A DNA stretch of 29,726 bases from a virus. A program made the translations under genes and the position numbers. Shown in pieces: positions 7,394-16,053 of the stretch. Position 1 is the first letter of the stretch. Each line of letters starts with the position of its first letter. The stretch spans positions 1 to 29,726 of IMG/VR virus record IMGVR_UViG_3300031785_000038; one strand, written 5' to 3'. The notes beneath the pieces were generated by a model that saw nothing but the letters and a program-made list of their open reading frames with translations, was not told the DNA's origin and did no database searches.

Positions 7394-7828
7394 CTAACTA
7401 CCCGGTGAACGTATTGTTTTTAAAGTGCTACCTGATGAATCTTTAATTAAAAGTGACACTGGACTACTAAATTTAGTGCTAGTTAACGTATTTATTGGTA
7501 CAAAAAATCTACCTTGACTTGAATCAAATCCAATACCATTAGCACTATCTTTTTGAAAGTTTGACATAATACTTGTTTCTCCAGAGTCTGCTTTGATTAA
7601 AGCTAAAACTTCTGATGAGTCCATAGAATTTGCACTAATTAAAGATAATATAGTTGATGAATCAGTATTATTAGCTTTTACATTTATTGCGTTTATAGCT
7701 TGTACAATATCAGAATCAGCGCCTGTTGTGTTTAGTTGCGTTATATCACCAATGTGACTAGATATAGTATTTGTTTTAGTAACGAGTGTACTAATTGGAT
7801 CTGTTAAATTAATTATTGTTTTAGCCAT
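7394..7828 (-). CDS. Small fiber-like structural protein
   Basis: A 144-residue protein beginning MAKTIINLTDPISTLVTKTN. The N-terminal half (heptad-like NTISSHIGDITQLNT and DIVQAINAINVKA) looks like a trimeric coiled-coil shaft. The second half, with IGFDSSQGRFFVPINT, is beta-rich. It is unusually rich in Asp-Ser pairs (six or more). Its start overlaps the stop of the upstream gene by 8 bases, indicating translational coupling. A TATAAATA box inside the upstream gene (7962-7955) could give it a separate late transcript. Likely a short fiber or spike component; no named homologue recognised. Confidence 0.65.
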   Translation of the reverse strand: MAKTIINLTDPISTLVTKTNTISSHIGDITQLNTTGADSDIVQAINAINVKANNTDSSTILSLISANSMDSSEVLALIKADSGETSIMSNFQKDSANGIGFDSSQGRFFVPINTLTSTKFSSPVSLLIKDSSGSTLKTIRSPGS

Positions 7829-8030
7829 CTAACTTCTCTATTACTTTAGTTAACATACTTTTAATTTCACTAACTTCATTTTTTAAATTATTTAATTCTT
7901 GTTCTTTTTTTATTCTTTCAGCTTTTCTTTTTTTAGCTTGTTCTATTTCACTTCTATTTATATTGATAACAACATTTGTGTCTTTGTCTCTAACTAGATT
8001 TTCATGACCTTTTACTTTTAAATAGTTCAT
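7821..8030 (-). CDS. Short coiled-coil virion-associated protein
   Basis: A 69-residue protein, MNYLKVKGHENLVRDKDTNV then a lysine/glutamate-rich helix (IEQAKKRKAERIKKEQE) ending in a leucine-zipper-like LNNLKNEVSEIKSMLTKVI. The MNYLKVKGHxNLVRD opening is conserved in similarly placed short genes of T4-like marine phages. It overlaps its upstream neighbour by one base (TAATG) and its downstream neighbour by 8. Conservation of position between a large structural protein and fiber-like genes suggests a virion linker or assembly role (inference). Too short for a firm assignment. Confidence 0.7.
   Translation of the reverse strand: MNYLKVKGHENLVRDKDTNVVININRSEIEQAKKRKAERIKKEQELNNLKNEVSEIKSMLTKVIEKLDG
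7955..7962 (-). promoter_or_regulatory. Possible internal late promoter (TATAAATA)
   Basis: The minus strand reads ATATAAATAGAAG inside the codons for NININRSE of the 69-residue gene. It is an exact box followed by G, as at the other minus-strand promoters, and is about 127 bases upstream of the 144-residue gene. Being inside an AT-rich coding stretch, it may be a chance match. Confidence 0.3.
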
Positions 8031-9607
8031 TAGACGCTCAATGCTATTATTCTTAAATCAGTGATTCTTGGAACAAATGCGCTGTTTGTACTTCTAAATA
8101 CTATCTTAACTTGAAACTTTGTAAAAGCAGGTAACACACCGTTTTGACCACCAATTAAATATCTGTACTCTCTAAAAATACTTAGATTTTCATCAGTAGG
8201 TAAAGTAGTCTCTGGTTCTTGTAAAGTAAAAGACTTTTCAGTTATAACTTCATCAGCAGTACCTGTTCTAAAGTAAAGCTGAAAATCTGTACCGGTTGGT
8301 CTGTTTGCTGACAGTAAAACTTTAAGACCAACGGCATCTGTATCTAGAGTTACAATTCTTGTTAAGTGTTTTGCAGCTGAGCTACCTCCTGTAGCAGAAG
8401 TTTCATTTATAAAATTTATTGGTATGTTAAATCCAGTAGAGACAGCTGGATCTTGTTTATCTATTAAGTTATCGATAAGTGTAATAGAACTTCTTTGTAA
8501 GTCAATCATTGGCGAAACATTTGAATCATTAGTTGAAAGTAGCATTCTCATATCAAATGATTTAACACCAGAACCTAACTCTGCGGTTTCAGCACTATCG
8601 AATGCAATTAAATAAGGTTCTTTTGCTGCATTATTTTGATTTAATTTTATACCGTTAAAGCTAGTTGATTTTTGAAAAGATGTTTCACTTCCAGCATATG
8701 ACTTACCAGTTGTAGTTTTTATACCGGCACCTAAGCTTGTTCCTCGAGGAACTATCGTAGCACTGTTTGGATATATTAAACTGAAAGGTATATTTTTTGT
8801 AGCAAGTACATTTGCACCACCGCCAATCGCATCAGAATCGGCAGCTGAATCTGCTTCGAATGTATATCCGGTAAAATCTACTTTTGTTATTAATCTTCTG
8901 CCGTTTATAGATGCTGCACTTATTCCACCAACACCAGTTGAATCCACTCCACTTACTTGAATCGCATTACCTACCTGTAAGCCAGAGTTTATATGTGCCA
9001 TGGTTACAGTAGCATCACCCGAAGTTACTTTTACTGGATTTGAGATAAGTTTCTTTTGAGGTACAGAAGCATTATGTAAAATTGCTGTGGCACTAGTTTG
9101 TTTAAACTTTGCTTGATGTATTACAAAAGACAAGTCTTCATTCATAGATGGTAACCACGTAACACCGTTTTGTGAGTAAAAAAGATTACCTAGATCTGGT
9201 TGTTTTGCGGCTCTTCTTTCTGATGAACCAACTTGAAACTTGTCAATTTCAGCAACATAAATCTCATAATCTTTTGAGTCTGCAATAACTACAAGTGCAT
9301 AATCTTCTGAACCTTTTAAAAAAACTGGTTCATCAAACTTAAATTCTGTTGCTGTTAAAGCTGGACCTACAGTGTCAACATTTACATCACTTCCTGCTTT
9401 ACTTTTTATAGTTCCTGGAATTATTTTACTTGAAGAAGGAAATCCATTTACCATTGGTCTTAATTGAATTTGTACTGGTAAAGATGCATCTTTTGCCGCA
9501 AAGAATAAATCTACCTGTGTGCAGTATATTCCGTTTGGTTCATTAATAAAAAAGGATTGTGCTATTGGTTGTCTATTTACCTGATATCCTAGTGAAGTTA
9601 CTGCCAT
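8030..9607 (-). CDS. Large baseplate/tail structural protein with QPIAQSFFI opening
   Basis: A 525-residue protein. The N-terminal segment RQPIAQSFFINEPNGIYC, VDLFFAAKDASLPVQIQLRP and EPVFLKGSEDYALVVIADS is a beta-sandwich module. In other T4-like and SPO1-like phages it follows a DUF4815 region, often in one polypeptide. Here it stands alone, two bases after the DUF4815-type gene. NLFYSQNGVTWLPSMNEDLSF continues the same module. The C-terminal part (about residues 330-525) is a second beta domain, ending in a strand with FVPRITDLRIIALSV. The next gene starts in the stop codon (TAATG). Likely part of the outer baseplate or fiber attachment layer. Confidence 0.75.
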   Translation of the reverse strand: MAVTSLGYQVNRQPIAQSFFINEPNGIYCTQVDLFFAAKDASLPVQIQLRPMVNGFPSSSKIIPGTIKSKAGSDVNVDTVGPALTATEFKFDEPVFLKGSEDYALVVIADSKDYEIYVAEIDKFQVGSSERRAAKQPDLGNLFYSQNGVTWLPSMNEDLSFVIHQAKFKQTSATAILHNASVPQKKLISNPVKVTSGDATVTMAHINSGLQVGNAIQVSGVDSTGVGGISAASINGRRLITKVDFTGYTFEADSAADSDAIGGGANVLATKNIPFSLIYPNSATIVPRGTSLGAGIKTTTGKSYAGSETSFQKSTSFNGIKLNQNNAAKEPYLIAFDSAETAELGSGVKSFDMRMLLSTNDSNVSPMIDLQRSSITLIDNLIDKQDPAVSTGFNIPINFINETSATGGSSAAKHLTRIVTLDTDAVGLKVLLSANRPTGTDFQLYFRTGTADEVITEKSFTLQEPETTLPTDENLSIFREYRYLIGGQNGVLPAFTKFQVKIVFRSTNSAFVPRITDLRIIALSV

Positions 9608-9608
9608 T

Positions 9609-12600
9609 TTAGTTACCTTTTTTCATTGTTAATAATCGCCCTACTATCCTACCTATCGGCCTTAAAATAAATTTAGAGCTTACATCAAACAAACCTTGCG
9701 AAATGCTAAGCTTGTTTTTATTTCTTTTTGCTTTATAATAGTTTGTTAAAAATACTCCAGTATATTTATTACCAAGAATTTTAGCAATCTTAGGTCCATA
9801 CCAATCATAAGCTTTCATAACGTATGGATCCATTTTTCTTAATTTTACGCCATATCTTTTTAGTGAATTAAAGTGATCTTTTGTTATAAATCCATTATTA
9901 AATGTTGCCGTACATATGTATGTGCCATTACTATTATCATTACCGTTTGTACCTGATCCATTATCTGAGTTGCCGCTATTAGATTGACCGTTGTCATTAC
10001 CTCTCTGGCCGCCTCCACCACCTAGATAACTTGTATCTTCATAAACATTGTCAAAATCTCTACTATCAATAGTACTCGACCATGTACCAGGTCCAGTTTG
10101 GTTTGGAGCACCTGGAGTGATGTTAATTCCTTCACGATCTGGATCATCATCACCTGAGCTATGATTTTGGTACGTTGCATTGTCTCTTAACCTTACACCT
10201 TGTACACCTAACACTCTTGTTGATTCATACGTTCTATCAACTGTATCTAAGTAGCCAGACATTGAATAAACTGCTTTTCCTATAGATGTAGCAAAACTTT
10301 CTTTATCAGTGCTTATATCTAAAAGTTTAAACTGTCTTTCTCCTGTTCTAATTTTTATTGCATCATTAAATGGTACAATGAATGATCCAGCAACTGAGCC
10401 AGTTGCATCTGTTATTAACTCTGCATTACCGCTAGGGTGCGTGGTAGCATTTATTAAAGTATTTCCAAAATCTGAATCATAATCAGAATAAAACTGAAAG
10501 TTTTCTTTGTGAGTTAGTGCAGTTATATTATTTCCATCTAAGAATGCAAACATCTTTGTTGTTGGCCTTAAACCTTCTGCCTTAAAGAAAACTTTTCTTG
10601 GTCTTGCAAAAGGAAGTAATGCAGATTGAATAACTCTATCTTCAATAACTTCAAGAATTGTTTCGTCAGTTACTACTTTATTTACTACACCACTTACCTG
10701 TCCAGTTGTGCTACCTACTTTTAAATTTTCTAAAGGTATTCCACCCCAATTCCATGACCAGTTATTCCAGTTGTATGCTAGTTTAGTATCTAAACGTATG
10801 CCACCTGGTACAGTTTTTTCTGTTCTAATTTCTACAGCTCTCCACTCATCTGATGCGGGTGATAAAGTTAGTACTCCTTCGTAAATAACGACAGAAAAAG
10901 GGTTGATTTTTATTGATTTTGTCGCTAGATCTTGATTGATATACGGCGCTTCATCATAATCTATATAAATGTTATCACCTCTTCTTACTGTACCTAATGG
11001 TAAAGAAGTATCTGAGTCAAATATTAATCTAATGTTATCTTCAGTAAACGCTGGTCTTACGACATTTTCGATAGGATCAAGTGCAGCTCTATAATTTAAA
11101 GTACTTGTATCAGAAAACAATGCAGTGTTAAAATTATCTACAAAAAAACCAGACTTAGTTCTGTCATTACCTGCGGAATCAAGAACTTGAAAGTTTTTTG
11201 TATCGAGTTCAAGTGAATTTAAAGATGCAAATTCTTCTAACTTATCAACTCTTCTTTCGAGTTGAGCGATATCTTTCATGGTAAATCTTTTATGATCTAT
11301 CTTTTTTACAATAACATCTGAGTCATTTAAAGTATTTGCGTTTAATTTAAAATCATAAAGTGCTAATGTTCCACTAGGCTTTATAGGAGTTGATGGATTA
11401 AATCCTGAAGTACCAATTTCAACTCTTATAATTCCGTCTTTATCTATTACTAGTTTACCAGCTTTAGGAACAAAATATGCTATATCTGCAGTTACAAGTT
11501 GTGTAGGTTGAGGTAGTTCAATATGTCTGCCACCGGTACTTTGATCAGTAAATTCACCTGCAGAATCCATAGTTGATCTAAAATCTAAAAAGTCATATAA
11601 TCTTATTCTTCTACCATTTGAAAATCTAAACTTTGGTATTTGATCATAAGTAACCTGACCGGTATATGAATTTACTGCAAAGAAGTCTCCAGAAACACTG
11701 TGTTCAAAATGTCTATATTTCACAAAAACACCAGGTGTCGAAGCTGGAGCCGACTGTCCAGGTCTTAATAATAATCTTCCTAAGTCATAATGATTATCTC
11801 TTTGACCATCGTCTAATGTAAACCTGTTAGCAAAACTTACATTACTATCATCACCTTTTAAAATTTCTTGTACGTCAAATATATCAGCTCTTTGTAGCGG
11901 TACAAACTTTTGACCATTGCCATCTGAATCTATTCCTATAGTTATTGATCTTGTAGTTAAAACTTTATTTTTTATAGTTGCTTGACTTTTATTTACATAT
12001 GCAAGGATCTCTAACGGCGTACTTGCCGGTAAATTAGATATGGTTACTGAAGTTCCAGCTGGAGGAATTGAAAAACTTGCACCAACAAAGATGTCACTGT
12101 CTGTGCCAACTATCCAATCATCTGCATTTGTAAATTTTTCACCCGGTGCAGACAGTGAAAGTGAAGCCTGTCCTGATGGGTTTGAAGTAATTGGAAATCT
12201 TCGTTGAGCTGCATATGATATATCTGTAACTGATTGTGGTCTTTCTCTAGGTAATTGAAAAAGTGACCTGTTTTTTTCTGTTTCTTTAAGAACAGCCTTA
12301 CCATTTTCAAGAGTAGGTCTAAAATAACTTGAAGTACTTGTTCCTATACTTTTAACATTTCGAAACGCATTACCGCTATTTAATTTAACATCAAAAAGAT
12401 GAAATCTTAAATTATTTCCATCTTCATTTATTGCTTTTACTCTGGCCGTACCTATTGTACTACCTAGATAATCAACGCTATCTCTTAAATCTAATTTTTC
12501 AAAAGTATTTATGTCTGGCAAGCCAAATGTCGCTGAATCGCCAAACGTACTATTATCAACAAGAACATAATTACCAAAGTCTGTGCTTGTAGCATCATTT

Positions 12601-13667
12601 TCTATAGTAATAGTATCAGTTGCTTTTTGTAATCTTAAAGTAGTAGGAAAGTCACGTGACGCTCTAAACCCTTCTACTACTGCGGTTCCAGCACTAATTT
12701 CTAAATTAAGATGTGTGTCAGCAGAATCAAGGTTAAATTTCATTTTAAAAGGTTTGACTATATAATCACCAGAATTTTCAAATATTCTTTTTGCTACAAC
12801 CTTATTTGGTATGTTATATGAGTCATTATGACTTACAGCACTATATACAACGCCTTCTTTTACAGTTGCAACGTGTACAAAATTTTCATCAGAGTTAATT
12901 TCACTTTCTTCGGCGATAGTAAGATTAATTTTATATCTATCAGCTCCAGGCGCAGTTAAGTTAGGTGTCGCACCCTGATTATCAAATAATGTTGTATCAT
13001 CCACTGCTGTAACTACAGATTCTATAACTTTAAAACCTACATTTGTATTTACAGAATCACTATACTTTGATATTATTTTTGATTGATCTTGAGTGAATAC
13101 AAAGTGACCTCTTGCATAATAAATACCTGATAAAAGAGTTATAAGAATACCTACACCTACCGCTGGATTAGAATCCGTGTTTGTAGTTTGTACTGTCAAA
13201 ACCTCAGAGCCACCTGTTATATTTTCACCAGGTGTCACTCTTACTGCTGTGGTTCCTGAAAGTCCAGTTGGTGCACTTAAATATTGAACATATAGAGTTG
13301 CAGGATCTGAACCAGTAGCTGCTACTACTTGTAAAACTTTAAAACTGACAGCAGATGTACTACCACTAAAAGTAATACCAATTAATGTAGAAGTATCTGT
13401 AGGTAAAGCATTAGTTGTAGTATCTAACTTAATAAATTCATACTTTTGATTTATACTTGCACCACCAGGTTTGACAACTGCACCTTCTTTAAATACATTA
13501 TTACCAAACCTTGTTATTTGATTTTGTAAAATAGTTTGAAGTTGTGTTAGTTCTCTAGCTTGAACAGCTCTACCTGAGTTAAAAAGTATTTTATGAAAAT
13601 TTGCACTATCTGCAAAATCATCTTTAAAACTTGTGTTAAATGTAGTATTTGTAAGTGTTGTCGCCAT
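9609..13667 (-). CDS. Very large DUF4815-type baseplate/tail protein
   Basis: A 1352-residue protein. The N-terminus (SFKDDFADSANFHKILFNSG, then RAVQARELTQLQTILQNQIT) is the DUF4815 signature of phage baseplate or tail-rim proteins. Residues about 95-165 contain a GENITGG beta module. A middle section (FARPRKVFFKAEGLRPTTKM, then FAFLDGNNITAL) is typical of the same protein class. Residues 1215-1249 are a Gly/Asn/Ser/Asp linker, leading to a distinct C-terminal domain (YICTATFNNGFITKDHFNSL) with a basic end. The ribosome site AAGGA precedes ATG 13667, 9 bases after gp8. Function is structural. In T4, gp7 and gp10-12 occupy the comparable gene interval, but I do not equate it with any one of them. 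Confidence 0.85.
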   Translation of the reverse strand: MATTLTNTTFNTSFKDDFADSANFHKILFNSGRAVQARELTQLQTILQNQITRFGNNVFKEGAVVKPGGASINQKYEFIKLDTTTNALPTDTSTLIGITFSGSTSAVSFKVLQVVAATGSDPATLYVQYLSAPTGLSGTTAVRVTPGENITGGSEVLTVQTTNTDSNPAVGVGILITLLSGIYYARGHFVFTQDQSKIISKYSDSVNTNVGFKVIESVVTAVDDTTLFDNQGATPNLTAPGADRYKINLTIAEESEINSDENFVHVATVKEGVVYSAVSHNDSYNIPNKVVAKRIFENSGDYIVKPFKMKFNLDSADTHLNLEISAGTAVVEGFRASRDFPTTLRLQKATDTITIENDATSTDFGNYVLVDNSTFGDSATFGLPDINTFEKLDLRDSVDYLGSTIGTARVKAINEDGNNLRFHLFDVKLNSGNAFRNVKSIGTSTSSYFRPTLENGKAVLKETEKNRSLFQLPRERPQSVTDISYAAQRRFPITSNPSGQASLSLSAPGEKFTNADDWIVGTDSDIFVGASFSIPPAGTSVTISNLPASTPLEILAYVNKSQATIKNKVLTTRSITIGIDSDGNGQKFVPLQRADIFDVQEILKGDDSNVSFANRFTLDDGQRDNHYDLGRLLLRPGQSAPASTPGVFVKYRHFEHSVSGDFFAVNSYTGQVTYDQIPKFRFSNGRRIRLYDFLDFRSTMDSAGEFTDQSTGGRHIELPQPTQLVTADIAYFVPKAGKLVIDKDGIIRVEIGTSGFNPSTPIKPSGTLALYDFKLNANTLNDSDVIVKKIDHKRFTMKDIAQLERRVDKLEEFASLNSLELDTKNFQVLDSAGNDRTKSGFFVDNFNTALFSDTSTLNYRAALDPIENVVRPAFTEDNIRLIFDSDTSLPLGTVRRGDNIYIDYDEAPYINQDLATKSIKINPFSVVIYEGVLTLSPASDEWRAVEIRTEKTVPGGIRLDTKLAYNWNNWSWNWGGIPLENLKVGSTTGQVSGVVNKVVTDETILEVIEDRVIQSALLPFARPRKVFFKAEGLRPTTKMFAFLDGNNITALTHKENFQFYSDYDSDFGNTLINATTHPSGNAELITDATGSVAGSFIVPFNDAIKIRTGERQFKLLDISTDKESFATSIGKAVYSMSGYLDTVDRTYESTRVLGVQGVRLRDNATYQNHSSGDDDPDREGINITPGAPNQTGPGTWSSTIDSRDFDNVYEDTSYLGGGGGQRGNDNGQSNSGNSDNGSGTNGNDNSNGTYICTATFNNGFITKDHFNSLKRYGVKLRKMDPYVMKAYDWYGPKIAKILGNKYTGVFLTNYYKAKRNKNKLSISQGLFDVSSKFILRPIGRIVGRLLTMKKGN

Positions 13668-13676
13668 TTTTAATCC

Positions 13677-15074
13677 TTAAAGTGTAATTACAACCTTTAT
13701 ATCTTCTGTTTGATTAGCTGCTCTTGTTACTGGTGCTCTATTTTCTATATATACAATCTCTCCAGAAAGTTTTTCAACGTCATCTCTAGTAAATGCATCG
13801 CTATCAGCATCTACGCCAGCTGCAACTAGAGTGCCAGATTGACCACCACCAGTTATAGCTTCACCTTCTTGAAAAGGTTTAAAACCAGTTTCTTCAGATT
13901 GATGAAAGTATAGCTTGTCATTTTCTACTTCATCAACAAAAGCTTTTGCACCACTAGTTCCCCCAGTTATTGTTGCATCTAAAAATCCGGCATTAGCTGC
14001 GGCTTGTAATTTTAGAAATTTTAAAACTTTACCACTTGATGTAGTAAAAGGTGGACCATCGGCTGCACTATCTGATGAATGCAAAGGATTTCTTATAAGA
14101 GTAACTTGTCTAAAATCTTGTCCTACAATAAAATTACTATCTTCTATTCCATTTGGTTTTGTGTTAAACATTAATGAGGTTGCTTTTAATTCGTCACGAA
14201 CATCAGCACCTAATCCAGCATCAGGACCAATTATAGCACGTGCAGTTGCTTGTATGCCGCCTGCACTGTCAGGTGCGCTAATCGAAACACTTGCAAAATT
14301 AAATCCTTGTCCCATAGCCATTGTGCTATCTGTGCTTGAATCCATTTCAATCTTGGTTATATTACCTCCAGAAATAGATCCAGTTGCACTTGCTCTTACA
14401 CCATCACCATCAATCGTTATAGTTGGCGTACTTGTATAACCTGTACCTGCATTTGTTACTTTTATTCCAAGTATTTGACCATGCACGGCAGCATTTTGTA
14501 CTTGATCTTGTAAAATTTCAAATCCTGCTAAAGGCCTACCAAGTTCTGATGAATCAAGTATTTTTTCGACTGGCACGAAGTTTGATGATAAAAACTTACT
14601 TGATCTAGTAGCACTTAAAGAAAATAAATATTTCCAAACATAACCATCAGCAGTTTTTATCGGTTTAGTACCTGTACCTGTAGGTTTTACAGTTGAAGCG
14701 TTTACAACTCCTGCAGCTGTCTTACTCTGCTGTAAACAAATATAAACTTGATTGTCTTCTGTTAGTACATAGTAACTATTTGTAGCTGGTATGCTAGCAA
14801 AATCATCATCATAAGCATTATAAAAAGCTCCAGATGACCAGTTATATCGTGGTATAACATAACTTACGTCACTTGCTGATTTGATTGACTGTAATCCTGC
14901 TCTTACATTTCTTATAGTACGTGGTGTATCTGTTGGCGTAGTCACAGTTTCTGCACTATCATATGGTTCTGATTTTCCGATTCCAATATAATATCTTGCA
15001 GAGTCAAGTCTTGATTCATCAAAAATTGTTTGCGTTAATTGTTTTTTAAATGTATCTGTAATTATTGCTGGCAT
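13677..15074 (-). CDS. 8: Baseplate wedge subunit, gp8-like
   Basis: A 465-residue protein. The opening MPAIITDTFKKQLTQTIFDE, the YYIGIGKSEPYDS and IPRYNWSSGAFYNAYDDDF segments, YVWKYLFSL and the ending YIENRAPVTRAANQTEDIKV are characteristic of gp8 of T4-like marine phages. T4 gp8 has 334 residues, so about 130 extra residues are present. A glycine-rich insert with VTNAGTGYTSTPTITIDGDG (about residue 205) and a module with ATITGGTSGAKA and GEAITGGGQSG (about 365-422) account for much of this. gp8 dimers join gp6, gp7 and gp10 in the wedge. Ribosome site AAGGAAT; the gene follows the gp10-like gene by 10 bases. Identity fairly sure, including position in the wedge cluster. Confidence 0.85.
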   Translation of the reverse strand: MPAIITDTFKKQLTQTIFDESRLDSARYYIGIGKSEPYDSAETVTTPTDTPRTIRNVRAGLQSIKSASDVSYVIPRYNWSSGAFYNAYDDDFASIPATNSYYVLTEDNQVYICLQQSKTAAGVVNASTVKPTGTGTKPIKTADGYVWKYLFSLSATRSSKFLSSNFVPVEKILDSSELGRPLAGFEILQDQVQNAAVHGQILGIKVTNAGTGYTSTPTITIDGDGVRASATGSISGGNITKIEMDSSTDSTMAMGQGFNFASVSISAPDSAGGIQATARAIIGPDAGLGADVRDELKATSLMFNTKPNGIEDSNFIVGQDFRQVTLIRNPLHSSDSAADGPPFTTSSGKVLKFLKLQAAANAGFLDATITGGTSGAKAFVDEVENDKLYFHQSEETGFKPFQEGEAITGGGQSGTLVAAGVDADSDAFTRDDVEKLSGEIVYIENRAPVTRAANQTEDIKVVITL

Positions 15075-15084
15075 ATTCTATTCC

Positions 15085-16026
15085 TTATGATACCGCTGAT
15101 GTACTTTGGTTGCCGACTAAAAACCAGTTTGATCCGTCCCATATACAACTAGCACCTTGATTCTGTGTTAAAACAAATTTAGTACCTGCTGAAAAGTTTG
15201 TTGGTGTTACATGCATTGCACCTGCACCTTTGTTTGTAAAAATTTTGTATTCACCTACTGTTGTACCATCAGCCAATGAAACATCTAGTTGTGAACCTTT
15301 ATTACCTATGATTAAAGTTGCAGATGTACTTGCTGCACCATTTGCAGTTAAAGTAGAAGAACTAAAAGCTGCTTTATTTAACTCAACAGAACCTGTACCT
15401 TTTGGTGTCATTATTATATTAAGGTTTGCACCACCGCCTGTGGCTGATAATGTAGGTCCAGTCGTTGACGCACCATTTGCTATTGTTAATTCGTTCACTG
15501 CACTACCAGTTGCAGTTACTTTTATAAGTTCGTTTCCGTTTACATCATTTAAAGATGTTCCAATCTTTGCAGTATTTAATGTTGGTGATGTTAGTGTTTT
15601 ATTAGTAAATGTTTGAGTACCACCTATAGTTGCTAAAGTGCCACCACCAGTCGGTACTGTCATTGTACCACTGTTTGATATAGAAGCAATAATTGGTGTA
15701 GTTAAAGTTTTATTTGTTAGAGTATCGGTAGAATTCCTTAAAACTATAGTGCCTGTGGCATTAGGTATAGTAACAGTTCTATCTGCAGTAGGCTGATCAA
15801 CTATTAGTTTTGTTTCATGAGAATCAGCAGATGTGCCTTCATATATTATAGTACCTACTCCACCTGAATCTTTTATTATTACTTGAGTAGTTAAATTAGA
15901 ACTGTCACCACCAAGTTGTGTATATATTTCCTGAAAGTTTTGATTTATTTTTGTACCAGCAGAACGTAAGGTATCACCTGTACCATCGTTTGCTGCTGAA
16001 CCTATATTAATGTTTTGTCTTGTCAT
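15085..16026 (-). CDS. gp10-like baseplate/fiber protein with NKTLT repeats
   Basis: A 313-residue protein. The N-terminus RQNINIGSAANDGTGDTLRS, then AGTKINQNFQEIYTQLG, closely parallels the N-terminus of T4 gp10 (KQNINIGNVVDDGTGDYLRK). T4 gp10 is 602 residues, so this is about half length and lacks its C-terminal collar-like part. The middle has fiber-type repeats (DTLTNKTLTTPII, TQTFTNKTLTSPTL). The end (EYKIFTNKGAGAMHVTP then CIWDGSNWFLVG) is a compact beta cap. It follows a late promoter (16053-16046) with a predicted 14-base leader containing AGGA. Likely role: wedge pin trimer or short fiber. It could equally be called a short tail fiber. Confidence 0.7.
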   Translation of the reverse strand: MTRQNINIGSAANDGTGDTLRSAGTKINQNFQEIYTQLGGDSSNLTTQVIIKDSGGVGTIIYEGTSADSHETKLIVDQPTADRTVTIPNATGTIVLRNSTDTLTNKTLTTPIIASISNSGTMTVPTGGGTLATIGGTQTFTNKTLTSPTLNTAKIGTSLNDVNGNELIKVTATGSAVNELTIANGASTTGPTLSATGGGANLNIIMTPKGTGSVELNKAAFSSSTLTANGAASTSATLIIGNKGSQLDVSLADGTTVGEYKIFTNKGAGAMHVTPTNFSAGTKFVLTQNQGASCIWDGSNWFLVGNQSTSAVS

Positions 16027-16045
16027 TTTTTAATCCTAATAAGTC

Positions 16046-16053
16046 TATTTATA
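16046..16053 (-). promoter_or_regulatory. T4-type late promoter before the gp10-like gene
   Basis: The minus strand reads AGTATAAATAGAC in the 27-base gap between the gp7-like and gp10-like genes. Predicted start near 16040 gives a 14-base leader carrying AGGA upstream of ATG 16026. It allows the outer-wedge and rim genes to be transcribed apart from gp25-gp6-gp7. Confidence 0.75.

Noticed and set aside
1-9607. Asp-Ser richness explained by a selected GANTC (CcrM-type) DNA motif
   Set aside because: Many Asp-Ser pairs use GATAGT or GACAGT, which do not make GANTC, so the DNA-motif explanation fails.
9600-9615. Frameshift separating the 1352- and 525-residue proteins
   Set aside because: Each protein has a complete-looking end and start, and the second has its own ribosome site (AAAGGTAA), so two real genes are more likely than an error.
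13915-14439. A 174-codon open frame on the plus strand
   Set aside because: It lies wholly antisense to gp8, has no ribosome site, and its protein reads as the reverse complement of Ser/Ala-rich gp8 codons.
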